From the NCBI RefSeq assembly GCF_002261475.1, contig NZ_NEVN01000007.1:186001-250000 (forward strand): DNA of 64,000 bases, in the 5' to 3' direction. This stretch comes from Bordetella genomosp. 5. GTDB lineage: Bacteria; Pseudomonadota; Gammaproteobacteria; Burkholderiales; Burkholderiaceae_B. Position 1 is the stretch's first letter. Every line of letters begins with the position of its first letter. Shown here one piece after another: positions 25,130 to 33,669 of the stretch. Both the position numbers and the translations under genes were made by a program. Under the pieces are notes generated by a model. The model saw only the letters and a list, made by a program, of their open reading frames with translations, did not search any database and was not told where the DNA came from.

Positions 25130-26119
25130 TCAGTTCACGGTGATGCCGGCATCCTTGATGATGCGAGCGTAGCGGGACGAATCGGCGCGCATGAGGGCAT
25201 CGAACGCCGCGGGCGTGCCGCCGGCGGGCAGAAAGCCCACGTCCATGAACTTCTGTTTGACGTCGTCCTCTTTGACGATCGCGCTGATCTCGGTGGCCAT
25301 CCGGTTCACGATGGCGGGGTCCGTGCCGCGCGGCGCCAGCAAGCCGACCCAGGAGGCGGTGACGAAGCCCGGCATGCCGGCCTCTTCGAGCGTCGGCACA
25401 TCGGCCGCGGTGGCCCAGCGCGTCTTGCCGGTGAAGGCGAGCGCCTTGAGGCGGTTCTCCTTCACGTACTGCATGGGCACCAGCACCGGGTCGAACACCA
25501 TAGACACCCGGCCGGCGAGCAGGTCGGTGAGAATCGGCGCGCTGCCCTTGTAGGCCACATGCGTCATCTTCAGCTTCGCGCGGAGCGCCAGCTCGGCGCC
25601 GGTCAGGTGCGCGCTCGACCCCGTGCCGCTCGAGGCGTACGTGAGCTTGTCGGGGTGAGCGTGACCGTAGTCCACCAGCTCCTGCAGCGAATTCACGGGC
25701 AGATCCTTGCTCACGAACAGAAAGAGCGGCAGATCCGCCATGTGCACCACGGGCACCAGGCTTTCCTGCGAGTAGGTCAGCTCATAGAGATGCGCATTGA
25801 TCACGTAGGCCGGCAGGATGCTGAGAAAGGTGTAGCCGTCGGGTTCGGCGCGGGCCGCCGCCGCGGCGCCCACATTGCTGTTCGCGCCGGGGCGGTTCTC
25901 GATGATGATGGTCTGCTTCAGGCGGGTGGACAGCTTTTCCATCACCACGCGCGTGACGGTGTCGGTCGCGCCGCCCGGGGTATAGGGCACGATCACGCGC
26001 AGGGGTTTCTCGGGCCAGTCGGAAGCGGCTTGCGCGCCGCTCCAGCCGGCCGCCATCAAGACGGCGAGCGCCATCGTAGCCAGCGCGCGACGGCGCGGGC
26101 GGGTGTGCTGCTGTGCCAT
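25130..26119 (-). CDS. Bug/TctC-family periplasmic solute receptor
   Basis: The 329-residue protein has a twin-arginine-like basic start, a hydrophobic signal segment (about residues 12-32) and the Bug pattern WPEKPLRVIVPYTPGGATD, IENRPGANSNVG, DGYTFLS, YASSGTGSS and LLAPRGTDPAIVNRM. It is first in an operon with the CoA-transferase pair and the IclR regulator. The likely role is capture of an organic acid that is then converted to its CoA thioester. Confidence 0.9.
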   Translation of the reverse strand: MAQQHTRPRRRALATMALAVLMAAGWSGAQAASDWPEKPLRVIVPYTPGGATDTVTRVVMEKLSTRLKQTIIIENRPGANSNVGAAAAARAEPDGYTFLSILPAYVINAHLYELTYSQESLVPVVHMADLPLFLFVSKDLPVNSLQELVDYGHAHPDKLTYASSGTGSSAHLTGAELALRAKLKMTHVAYKGSAPILTDLLAGRVSMVFDPVLVPMQYVKENRLKALAFTGKTRWATAADVPTLEEAGMPGFVTASWVGLLAPRGTDPAIVNRMATEISAIVKEDDVKQKFMDVGFLPAGGTPAAFDALMRADSSRYARIIKDAGITVN

Positions 26120-26192
26120 GGATTGTCTCCTCCATGAGTGGGCCGTTGCCGCCGCCGCGTCGTCTCCGGAAGACGCCGCGATGGCGGCCGAT

Positions 26193-26207
26193 GTCAGTTG
26201 TCCTGAC
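26193..26207. promoter_or_regulatory. Inverted repeat upstream of the Bug/CoA-transferase/IclR operon
   Basis: GTCAG-TTGTC-CTGAC is a 15-bp inverted repeat with perfect five-base arms, about 75 bp upstream of the receptor start. Size and position suit an operator, with the IclR protein of the same operon as candidate. The remaining DNA of the gap 26120-26464 shows only this and the paa terminator. Confidence 0.35.
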
Positions 26208-26374
26208 TATTGGTCGGTACCGTGGAAAAAGTATGGCACGCCACCCGGCGGGCTGAGACAGGCCTCACTGGCGATTGTGTTCGCTCATCGGACGCGGCAG
26301 CGCGCTCGTGCCGCCGCGCCCTCCGGGGAGCGCTGGCCGATCATCGGCGGGGACGCCACGCTGCCGCCGGGACG

Positions 26375-26402
26375 AAAAAAAGCCCCGTGCGGGGCACGGG
26401 GC
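26375..26402 (-). terminator. Intrinsic terminator of the paa operon
   Basis: Read leftward, GCCCCGTGC-CCC-GCACGGGGC is followed by seven T, 60 bp after the paaK stop. This is a textbook rho-independent terminator closing the phenylacetate operon. Confidence 0.92.
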
Positions 26403-26464
26403 AGCATCATGAAAGCGAAGCAGCGTGAAGCGCCCGCGCCAGCGGCGGACGCTACGCATCACAG

Positions 26465-27778
26465 TCAGCGGGGGCGTTTGTCGATCACGCGGCGGGCCTT
26501 GCCCGTCAGGGTGCGCTCGACGAAACCCGCCTCGGCCACCTGCACGCGAGCCGACACGCCGATGTAGGACTTCACGGCATGCTGCAATTGCTTGCCGACG
26601 TTGGCGCGCTCGTCGTCCGAGAGGCCGCCGAACTCGGGCCGCAGCTCGGTGAGGATCTCGAGTTCGTCGAGATTGCCGCTGCGCGACAGCACCAGCTGAT
26701 AGTGCGGCGCGAGCTGCGCGATCTTGAGCACCAGCTCCTCGACCTGCGTCGGGAACAGGTTCACGCCGCGCACGATCAGCATGTCGTCGCTGCGGCCCGT
26801 GATCTTGCCGATGCGGCGCATGCTGCGCGAGGTCGGGGCCAGCAGACGGGTGAGGTCGCGGGTACGGTAGCGAATGATGGGCATCGCCTCTTTGGTGAGC
26901 GAGGTGAACACCAGCTCGCCCTGCTCGCCATCGGCCACCGGCTCGCCCGTTTCCGGGTTGATGATCTCGGCGTAGAAGTGGTCTTCCCAGACCACCGGGC
27001 CATCCTTGGTCTCGACGCACTCGCTCGCCACGCCCGGGCCCATCACCTCGGACAGACCGTAGATGTCGACCGCGTCGATCGCGGCTTCGTTCTCGATGTC
27101 GGCGCGCATCTGACCGGTCCAGGGCTCGGCGCCGAAGATACCGATGCGCAGCGACGTTTGACGCGGATCAATGCCCTGGCGGCGCTGCTCTTCCAGAATA
27201 TTGCAGAAATAGGAGGGCGTGACCATGATGATGTCCGGACGGAAATCGTTGATCAGCTGCACCTGCTTTTCGGTCTGCCCGCCCGACATCGGGATCACCG
27301 TGCAACCCAGGCGCTCGGCACCGTAATGCGCGCCCAGGCCACCCGTGAAGAGGCCATAGCCATAGGCCACATGCACGATGTCGCCCGGCTTGCCGCCGGC
27401 CGCACGGATCGAGCGCGCCACGAGATTGGCCCAGTTGTCGAGGTCGCGCGCGGTGTAGCCCACCACCGTCGGCTTGCCCGTGGTACCGCTCGAGGCATGA
27501 ATGCGCGACACGCGCTCGCGCGGCACCGCGAACATACCGTAAGGGTAGTTGTCGCGCAGGTCTTTCTTGGTCGTGAACGGAAACTTCGAAATATCCGACA
27601 ACTGCTTCAGGTCGTCGGGATGCACACCCTTTTCGTCGAACGCGCGCTTGTAGTGCGGCACGTTCTGGTAGGCATGGCTCAGCGTCCACTTGAGGCGTTC
27701 GAGCTGCAGGGCCTGCAGTTCGTCGCGGCTGGCATGCTCGATCGGGTCCAGCCCCGGCTTGCTCATGGTGTTGGACAT
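26465..27778 (-). CDS. paaK: Phenylacetate-CoA ligase PaaK
   Basis: A 437-residue adenylate-forming enzyme. It shows the family's phosphate-binding loop HASSGTTGKPTVVGYT, then YGLSEVMGPG, GEQGELVFTSL and RTRDL, and the C-terminal domain with GRSDDMLIVRGVNLFPTQVEE. It converts phenylacetate, ATP and CoA to phenylacetyl-CoA, the substrate of the PaaABCE epoxidase encoded upstream. Two ATGs are possible (27778 and 27766). It is the last gene of the leftward operon and is followed by a strong terminator. Confidence 0.96.
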   Translation of the reverse strand: MSNTMSKPGLDPIEHASRDELQALQLERLKWTLSHAYQNVPHYKRAFDEKGVHPDDLKQLSDISKFPFTTKKDLRDNYPYGMFAVPRERVSRIHASSGTTGKPTVVGYTARDLDNWANLVARSIRAAGGKPGDIVHVAYGYGLFTGGLGAHYGAERLGCTVIPMSGGQTEKQVQLINDFRPDIIMVTPSYFCNILEEQRRQGIDPRQTSLRIGIFGAEPWTGQMRADIENEAAIDAVDIYGLSEVMGPGVASECVETKDGPVVWEDHFYAEIINPETGEPVADGEQGELVFTSLTKEAMPIIRYRTRDLTRLLAPTSRSMRRIGKITGRSDDMLIVRGVNLFPTQVEELVLKIAQLAPHYQLVLSRSGNLDELEILTELRPEFGGLSDDERANVGKQLQHAVKSYIGVSARVQVAEAGFVERTLTGKARRVIDKRPR

Positions 27779-27845
27779 GGTGTCTCTCTCCTAAATTGCG
27801 GCGTGCACGCGCGGCGCGCACGATCCTGATTCCGTCCGGCAGTGC

Positions 27846-28313
27846 TCACGCCTCTTCGGGCGTGCCCACCACTTGTCCTTTGATGCGATACGAGCGGCCG
27901 CGGAACAGCGCCACGGTCTTGCCGTGCTGATTGGTCACGGTCACGTCGTACACGCCGGTGCGCCCGGCCAGCGAGCGCTCCTGCGCCTCGGCCGTGAGCA
28001 CGTCGCCCTCGAAGCCCGGCGCGAGATAGTCGATCACGCAGCCCGAGGCCACGGTCGCCACATTGCGCGAGTTGCACGAGAAGGCAAATGCACTGTCGGC
28101 CAGCGCGAAAATGAAACCGCCATGGCAGGTCTTGTGCCCATTGAGCATGTCGGCCCGGATCGTCATGGTGAGCCGGGCAAAGCCCGGCGCGATGTCGGTC
28201 ACGGCCATGCCGAGCGACTGCGTCGCCGCGTCTTCGGCATACATGGCCGTGCGCACGGCGTGGGCCAGCTCCTGCGGATCGGTCGGAACCGTCTCTACGG
28301 TGGCGTTCATCAT
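27846..28313 (-). CDS. paaI: Phenylacetate pathway thioesterase PaaI
   Basis: A 155-residue single hotdog-domain acyl-CoA thioesterase with the family motif CHGGFIFALADSAFAFSCNS, in which the aspartate is catalytic. PaaI hydrolyses ring-hydroxylated or stalled phenylacetyl-CoA derivatives and so protects the CoA pool. Tandem ATGs at 28313 and 28310 overlap the paaG stop, indicating coupling. It lies 67 bp upstream of paaK. Confidence 0.94.
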   Translation of the reverse strand: MMNATVETVPTDPQELAHAVRTAMYAEDAATQSLGMAVTDIAPGFARLTMTIRADMLNGHKTCHGGFIFALADSAFAFSCNSRNVATVASGCVIDYLAPGFEGDVLTAEAQERSLAGRTGVYDVTVTNQHGKTVALFRGRSYRIKGQVVGTPEEA

Positions 28314-29098
28314 TGCCCCTTGAAAGACGGTTCGCGCTTGTCGAGGAACGCGGCCACGCCCTCGGCGTAGTCGGCGCTGCGGCCGAGTTCGCGCATCATG
28401 TCGCGCTCCAGATCCAGCTGCGTCGCCAGATCGTTCTGCAGGCTTTGCTGGATCGCGCGCTTGGTGAACGCCAGGCCCTTGGTCGGCGCCTTGGCGAAGT
28501 GCTGCGCCAGACGGTCGAGCGTGGCATCGAACTCGGCGTCGGCCACGCATTGCCAGATCAGGCCCCACTCCTGCGCCTGTTTGGCGGAAAGCTTATCGCC
28601 CAGCAGGGCCAGACCCAGCGCGCGAGCGCGCCCTACCAGACGCGGCAGCACGAAGGTGCCGCCGGTGTCGGGAATCAGGCCGAGCTTGCAGAACGACTGG
28701 ATGAAATTCGCCGATTCCTTGGCGATAACGAGGTCGCCCGCGAATGCCAGGTTGGCGCCGGCGCCCGCCGCCACGCCGTTCACGCCCACTACGACCGGCA
28801 GCGGCAACGCCTGCAGGCGCTTGACGAGCGGGCCGTAGAACTTCTCGACGGTCTCGCCCAGATCGGGCGGCGATCCGTCGGCGGCCGGCCGCCGCTCGCT
28901 GAGGTCCTGACCGGCGCAGAAGCCGCGGCCGGCGCCGGTCAGCACGAGCACCCGCGCGCCTTCGGTCTCGACGCGCGTGATGGCTTCTGCCACTTCGCCG
29001 TGCATGCGCGCGGTGAAGCTGTTGAGCTTGTCGGGGCGGTTGAGCGTCAGACGTGCGATGCCGCCGTCGAGCTCGAACAAAATATCCTGGAAGGCCAT
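28310..29098 (-). CDS. paaG: Epoxyphenylacetyl-CoA isomerase PaaG
   Basis: A 262-residue crotonase-fold enzyme with GAGRGFCAGQDL, GVNGVAAGAGANLAFAGDLVIA and ANFIQSFCKLGLIPDTGGTF. This block pattern and the catalytic Asp of the last segment are typical of PaaG, which converts the ring epoxide to the oxepin and also shifts double bonds in the open-chain product. It starts 12 bp after paaN and ends overlapping paaI. Confidence 0.93.
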   Translation of the reverse strand: MAFQDILFELDGGIARLTLNRPDKLNSFTARMHGEVAEAITRVETEGARVLVLTGAGRGFCAGQDLSERRPAADGSPPDLGETVEKFYGPLVKRLQALPLPVVVGVNGVAAGAGANLAFAGDLVIAKESANFIQSFCKLGLIPDTGGTFVLPRLVGRARALGLALLGDKLSAKQAQEWGLIWQCVADAEFDATLDRLAQHFAKAPTKGLAFTKRAIQQSLQNDLATQLDLERDMMRELGRSADYAEGVAAFLDKREPSFKGQ

Positions 29099-29109
29099 GG
29101 TGTCGCTCC

Positions 29110-30774
29110 TCAGACGTGACGGCGGGTCTGCACCACGCGGAAGCGGTTCGACACGAACGCGGTGTCCGACAGCGCGGCGTTGGCGGCCGGATTGGCGCCG
29201 GTGCCGTGGAAGTCGCTGAACGCGGCGGTCTGGTTCACGAACACCGCGCCGGTGAGGTTGAGCGAGAGCGACACGCCCGCCACTTCGGCCGCGTCCTGCA
29301 CGGCCTCGGCTACTTCCGGACGCGTGGTGTAGGCCGAGAAGCTCAGCGCGCCATGACGGCTGACCGTGTCACGCGCGATCTCGATGCTCTGCTCGGTCGA
29401 GTCGGTCGCGACCACGAAGGAGATCGGGCCGAACCATTCACGCGCGATGGCGGGGTTGCCGGCTTCGGCGCGCAGCATCAGCGGGGTACGCACGCGGGCG
29501 CCCGCGAACTGCGGATGCTCGAGCTCGCGCGAATCCGCCACGACCGGCAGGCCCAGCATGCGGGCTTCGTCGATGCGAGCCGCGGTGGCCTCGCTCTGGA
29601 TCGCGCCGGTGAGCTCGACGGCCTTGGCCGCATCGCCCGAGAGCTTTTCGACGGCCGTGCCCAGGGCCGCGACCACCTCGTCGAAGCTCTTGTGGCCTTC
29701 GGCCGTGTCGATGCCGCCGCGCGGCACGTAGATGTTTTGCGGCGCCGTGCACATCTGGCCCGAGTAGAGCGCCAGCGAGAACGCCAGGTTGCGCGCCACG
29801 CCCTTCAGGTCGTCGGCCGAATCGATGATGACCTGGTTGACGCCGGCCTTCTCGGTGTAGACCTGGGCCTGGCGCGCATTCTGCTCGAGCCAGTCGCCGT
29901 TGGCGCTGCTGCCGGTGAAGTCGATCAGCTTGACGGCAGGATCCAGCGCCAGCGTCTGCGCGGTGTCGTCGCCCGCGGCGTGCGCGGCCAGTTGCACCAC
30001 ATCGGGATCGAAGCCCGCTTCGGCCAGCACCTCGCGCGCCACCTGCACGGTGATCGCGAGCGGCAGGATCGCGCCGGGATGCGGCTTGACGATCACGGTG
30101 TTGCCGGTGGCCAGGCTGGCGAACAGGCCGGGATAGCCGTTCCAGGTCGGGAAGGTCGAGCAGCCGATCACCAGGGCCACGCCGCGCGGCACCACGGTGA
30201 AGTGCTTCTCCATCTTGATCGGATCACTCTTGCCCTGCGGCTTTTCCCACAGCGCCACGCCGGGGATGCGGGCCATTTCCTGCCAGGCGTAGGCCACGGC
30301 CTCGACGCCGCGGTCCTGGGCGTGCGGGCCGCCCGCCTGGAACGCCATCATGAAACCCTGACCCGTCGTGTGCTGCACGGCATGGGCGATCTCGAAACTC
30401 TTGCGGTTCAGGCGCGACAGGATTTCGAGCGACACGCCCACCCATACCTGCGGACCGGCGCGGCGCCATTCCTGCAGCGCCTTCTGGGCATTGGCCACGA
30501 GCTTGGCGGCGGAGAGCTTGGGATAGGTGATGTCGAGCGCGAAGCCGAACGGCGACACCTCGCCACCCACCTGGCCCTCGGCACCGTTCTGCTCGAGCGC
30601 GAACGGCTTGCCGCGCAGCGCCTCGAACGCGGCCTGGCCATCGGCCGCGGCGGTCTCGCCGTAGTTGCGCGGGCTGGGGGATTCGGCGAACGGGCTCCAA
30701 TAGCCGCGTTCGGCGGCGGCCTTCACGGCCTGGTCGAGCAAGGGACGGTGGCGTTCAAAGAAATCGTTGGACAC
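29110..30774 (-). CDS. paaN: PaaN-type aldehyde dehydrogenase of the phenylacetate pathway
   Basis: A 554-residue aldehyde dehydrogenase-fold protein with VIGCSTFPTWNGYPGLFASLATGNTVIVKPH (cofactor region), IDFTGSSANG and the catalytic cysteine in LALYSGQMCTAPQN. It lacks the C-terminal MaoC-like hydratase domain of E. coli PaaZ and instead matches the longer single-domain PaaN group. It should oxidise the aldehyde made by ring cleavage, so the hydrolase step must come from another gene. The start is a GTG at 30774 with GGAGA six bases before it. Confidence 0.9.
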   Translation of the reverse strand: MSNDFFERHRPLLDQAVKAAAERGYWSPFAESPSPRNYGETAAADGQAAFEALRGKPFALEQNGAEGQVGGEVSPFGFALDITYPKLSAAKLVANAQKALQEWRRAGPQVWVGVSLEILSRLNRKSFEIAHAVQHTTGQGFMMAFQAGGPHAQDRGVEAVAYAWQEMARIPGVALWEKPQGKSDPIKMEKHFTVVPRGVALVIGCSTFPTWNGYPGLFASLATGNTVIVKPHPGAILPLAITVQVAREVLAEAGFDPDVVQLAAHAAGDDTAQTLALDPAVKLIDFTGSSANGDWLEQNARQAQVYTEKAGVNQVIIDSADDLKGVARNLAFSLALYSGQMCTAPQNIYVPRGGIDTAEGHKSFDEVVAALGTAVEKLSGDAAKAVELTGAIQSEATAARIDEARMLGLPVVADSRELEHPQFAGARVRTPLMLRAEAGNPAIAREWFGPISFVVATDSTEQSIEIARDTVSRHGALSFSAYTTRPEVAEAVQDAAEVAGVSLSLNLTGAVFVNQTAAFSDFHGTGANPAANAALSDTAFVSNRFRVVQTRRHV

Positions 30775-30855
30775 GCTGTTCTCCGATATATTTTTGAGAT
30801 TCGCAAATAGGAATGAAACGGCAGCCGGACCGGGCCGGATACGGACATCGACGAC

Positions 30856-31944
30856 TCAGGTTTCCTGGTCGAAATCCAGTACCAGCCGGTCGCTGACCGG
30901 AAAGCTCTGGCAGCTCAGCACGAAGCCGCGCGCCACTTCATAGTCTTCGAGCGCGAAGTTCGCATCCATGTCGACCTCGCCCTCCACCACCTTGCAACGG
31001 CAGGTGGAGCACACGCCCCCCTTGCACGAGTAAGGCAGCTCCACGCCCTGGGCCAGCGCGGCGTCGAGCACGCTGTCCTTGTTCTTGTCGATCGTGAAGG
31101 TGCGGCTGTGGCCGTCCTGCACGACGGTGACTTCGCATTGGCCCTTGCCCGGCGCCGTGGGCGCCTCGCGGCCGGTGCGCAGCGCACGCGGGCCCTTGGG
31201 CGCGCCGAACAGCTCGAACTTGATCTGGCTCTTTTCGAGGCCGCGGGCCTGCAGGTGCTCGACCACGCTTTCGATCATGGTCTGCGGACCACAGACGAAG
31301 GCATAGTCGATGTCGTCGGGGCTCATCCAGGCCCGCATGAGCTGCTCGACCTTCTCGCCGTCGAGACGACCGTTGAAGAGCTCGATGTCCTGGGTTTCGC
31401 GGCTCATGATGTAGACCAGCGAAAAACGCTCCATGTAGCGGTTTTTCAGGTCTTCGATCTCTTCGCGGAACAGCACCGACGACGACGCGCGGTTGCCGAA
31501 GAACAGCGTGAAGCGGCTGTCGGGCTCGGTGGACAGCGCCGTCTTGACGAGCGAGAATACCGGGGTGATGCCGCTGCCGACCGCGAATGCCACGTAGTGG
31601 CGCTTGTTGCCGGGCGCGAAGTCCACCGTGAAATTACCGGCGGGGGCCATCACTTCGAGGGTCTGGCCGGGCTGCAACTCGTGATTGGCCCAGCTCGAGA
31701 ACACGCCCTCGTCGACCTTCTTGATCGCGACGCGCAGCACGCCGTCGGTCGGCGCGGAACAGATCGAGTACGAGCGGCGCACTTCTTCGCCGTCCAGGCT
31801 CGTGCGCAGCGTCAGGTACTGGCCGGGCCGGAACGAAAAATCGTCGCGCAGGTCCGGCGGCAGATCGAAGGTCACGACCACCGCGTCGCGCGTGTTGCGT
31901 GCGACCGATGCGACCTTGAGCGTATGGAATTGGTTCTGGCTCAT
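30856..31944 (-). CDS. paaE: Phenylacetyl-CoA epoxidase reductase PaaE
   Basis: A 362-residue reductase: FAD-binding domain (RPGQYLTLR and RRSYSICSAP near residues 38-65), NAD-binding domain (VGSGITPVFSLVKTAL, then YAFVCGPQTMIE) and a C-terminal plant-type 2Fe-2S domain with YSCKGGVCSTCRCKV. It passes electrons from NAD(P)H to the di-iron PaaA subunit. It follows paaD by 13 bp and is separated from paaN by 81 bp of AT-richer DNA. Confidence 0.96.
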   Translation of the reverse strand: MSQNQFHTLKVASVARNTRDAVVVTFDLPPDLRDDFSFRPGQYLTLRTSLDGEEVRRSYSICSAPTDGVLRVAIKKVDEGVFSSWANHELQPGQTLEVMAPAGNFTVDFAPGNKRHYVAFAVGSGITPVFSLVKTALSTEPDSRFTLFFGNRASSSVLFREEIEDLKNRYMERFSLVYIMSRETQDIELFNGRLDGEKVEQLMRAWMSPDDIDYAFVCGPQTMIESVVEHLQARGLEKSQIKFELFGAPKGPRALRTGREAPTAPGKGQCEVTVVQDGHSRTFTIDKNKDSVLDAALAQGVELPYSCKGGVCSTCRCKVVEGEVDMDANFALEDYEVARGFVLSCQSFPVSDRLVLDFDQET

Positions 31945-31957
31945 GATGTCACCAGCT

Positions 31958-32482
31958 TCAGTGAGGCTTGAAATAATCGAAAGGCTCGTGGCAGGCGGCG
32001 CAGCGATAGAGCGCCTTGCACGAGGTCGAACCGAAATGGCTGACCAGACGGGTGTTGTGCGAGCCGCAGCGGGGACAGGCGATGGCGGGCGCCGCGTGAC
32101 GGCGGCTGATGCCCGAAATATCGATCGCGCGCTCGGCGGGCGCGGCGATGCCGTAGCCCTTGAGCGCCGTGCGGCCGCGTTCGGTCATCCAGTCCGTGGT
32201 CCAGGCGGGCGACAGGCGCGTCTCGATGCGCACCTCGTCTAGACCATGGGCCTGCAGGGTGCGCGTGATGTCTTCGCTGATCTCGCGCATCGCCGGACAA
32301 CCGGAATACGTCGGCGTGATCGTGACCACGCAGGCGGCCTCCTCGAAACGCACCTCGCGCACCACGCCCAGATCCACCACCGACAGCACCGGAATTTCGG
32401 GATCGGGCACTTCCTGCAGCCAGGTCATGACCTGGGCGGGTTCGACGGAAACAGGCGTGGCGGGCGCGGACGTATTCACCAT
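31958..32482 (-). CDS. paaD: Phenylacetate epoxidase assembly protein PaaD
   Basis: The 174-residue protein has a MIP18/SufT-like domain (DPEIPVLSVVDLGVVREV, TPTYSGCPAM) and a C-terminal zinc ribbon with four cysteines in CPRCGSHN and YRCAACHEPF. PaaD is thought to help assemble the iron-sulfur or di-iron centre of the epoxidase. The gene overlaps the paaC stop by seven bases. Confidence 0.95.
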   Translation of the reverse strand: MVNTSAPATPVSVEPAQVMTWLQEVPDPEIPVLSVVDLGVVREVRFEEAACVVTITPTYSGCPAMREISEDITRTLQAHGLDEVRIETRLSPAWTTDWMTERGRTALKGYGIAAPAERAIDISGISRRHAAPAIACPRCGSHNTRLVSHFGSTSCKALYRCAACHEPFDYFKPH

Positions 32483-33240
32483 TTGGCTCCGGGGTAGGCA
32501 CGCGGCAGGTGCTGCATTTCGGCCAGCAGAAAGCCCAGCGCCTCGGTGTGCCGCCCGATGCGGCCGCCGCGATGCGCGGGATGGAAGGCGGCTTCTTCGG
32601 ACGGCTGCGTCAGCGTGGCTTCGTCGAGCACCTCGCTCACATGCGCGAGCCAGGGCTGGCGCAGCGCGGCGAGCTCACAGCCGATGCCGCGGGCCGCGAG
32701 GTCCGTGTCGACCGCGTCGTCGACGAACAGCTCGCCGCTGTACGGCCAGATGGCGTCGAGCGCGTCCTGCATGCGGCGGTGGCTTTCGTCGGTGCCGTCG
32801 CCGAGCCGCACGACCAGGTCGGACGAGCGGCGCACGTGATACGTGACTTCCTTTTGCGCCTTGGCGGCGATTGCCGCCACGCGCTCGTCGCTCGACTGGA
32901 CCAGCCGCTCGAGCAGGAAGTAGTGCCAGACGTCGAACAGGAACTGGCGCGCCATGGTGTCGCCATAGTGGCCGTTTTCGCGTTCGACGAGCAGCGGATT
33001 GCGGAATTGATGCGCGTCGCGCAGGTAGGCGAGCTGGTCCTCGTCGCGGCCCGCGCCCTCGATCTCGGCGGCCAGACTCAGCCACATGCGGGCCTGACCG
33101 AGCAGGTCGAGCGCGGTGTTGGTGAGGGCCAGGTCTTCTTCGAGGACGGGCCCGTGGCCGGTCCATTCAGACAGACGCTGCGACAGCACCAGCGTGGTGT
33201 CGCCCATGCGCAGCGCGAACTCGAACAGATTCTTGTCCAT
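32476..33240 (-). CDS. paaC: Phenylacetyl-CoA epoxidase structural subunit PaaC
   Basis: A 254-residue ferritin-like subunit with LRMGDTTLVLSQRLSEWTGHGPVLEEDLAL and LDLLGQARMWLSLAAEIEG. PaaC forms the stable dimer with catalytic PaaA. I chose the ATG at 33240, which begins MDKNLFEFALRMGD like known PaaC; a GTG at 33255 overlapping the paaB stop is an alternative. Confidence 0.94.
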   Translation of the reverse strand: MDKNLFEFALRMGDTTLVLSQRLSEWTGHGPVLEEDLALTNTALDLLGQARMWLSLAAEIEGAGRDEDQLAYLRDAHQFRNPLLVERENGHYGDTMARQFLFDVWHYFLLERLVQSSDERVAAIAAKAQKEVTYHVRRSSDLVVRLGDGTDESHRRMQDALDAIWPYSGELFVDDAVDTDLAARGIGCELAALRQPWLAHVSEVLDEATLTQPSEEAAFHPAHRGGRIGRHTEALGFLLAEMQHLPRAYPGAKW

Positions 33241-33251
33241 GGTGCCCACGC

Positions 33252-33536
33252 TCACATGTGCTTGATTTCTTCCGGCATCGGGAAGAACGTGGGATGGCGG
33301 TAGACCTTGCTGTTGGCCGGCTCGAACAGCGGCTCTTTGTCGCTCGGGCTGCTCGCCACGATGTCGGCGGCGCGCACGACCCAGATGCTCAGGCCTTCAT
33401 TACGCCGCGTGTAGACGTCGCGCGCATGGTTGATCGCCATCTCGGCGTCGGGCGCGTGCAGGCTGCCGACGTGCTTGTGCGCCAGACCGTGCTGGCTGCG
33501 GATGAACACTTCCCAGAGGGGCCATTCTTTGCTCAT
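33252..33536 (-). CDS. paaB: Phenylacetyl-CoA epoxidase subunit PaaB
   Basis: The 94-residue small subunit of the ring epoxidase: WPLWEVFIRSQHGLAHKHVGSLHAPDAEMA and YTRRNEGLSIWVV are characteristic. It bridges the PaaAC heterodimers in the complex. It follows paaA after 133 bp that contain a REP-like hairpin (33635-33655). Confidence 0.95.
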   Translation of the reverse strand: MSKEWPLWEVFIRSQHGLAHKHVGSLHAPDAEMAINHARDVYTRRNEGLSIWVVRAADIVASSPSDKEPLFEPANSKVYRHPTFFPMPEEIKHM

Positions 33537-33634
33537 GATGCGTCTCCGGCCCGGCGCGGCGGCGGCCGCGCGCGAGGGCGTAAGGGCTAGGGGCGATATC
33601 GGAATCGGGGATCGGGTGGCGTGGCCGCCGGCGC

Positions 33635-33655
33635 CGGGCTTGGAAGCCCCTACCG
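33635..33655. repeat. REP-like hairpin between paaA and paaB
   Basis: On the minus strand GTAGG-GGGCTT-CC-AAGCCC forms a compact hairpin just after the paaA stop. Similar GTAG-led hairpins lie after iclR (22856-22880) and after the peroxiredoxin gene (55341-55395). Inside an operon such an element could protect the upstream paaA message. Confidence 0.45.
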
Positions 33656-33669
33656 GCAGGCCGCTCGCC

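Noticed and set aside
29110-30774. PaaZ (bifunctional aldehyde dehydrogenase/hydratase)
   Set aside because: The protein ends without the MaoC-like domain and its sequence pattern fits the single-domain PaaN group.
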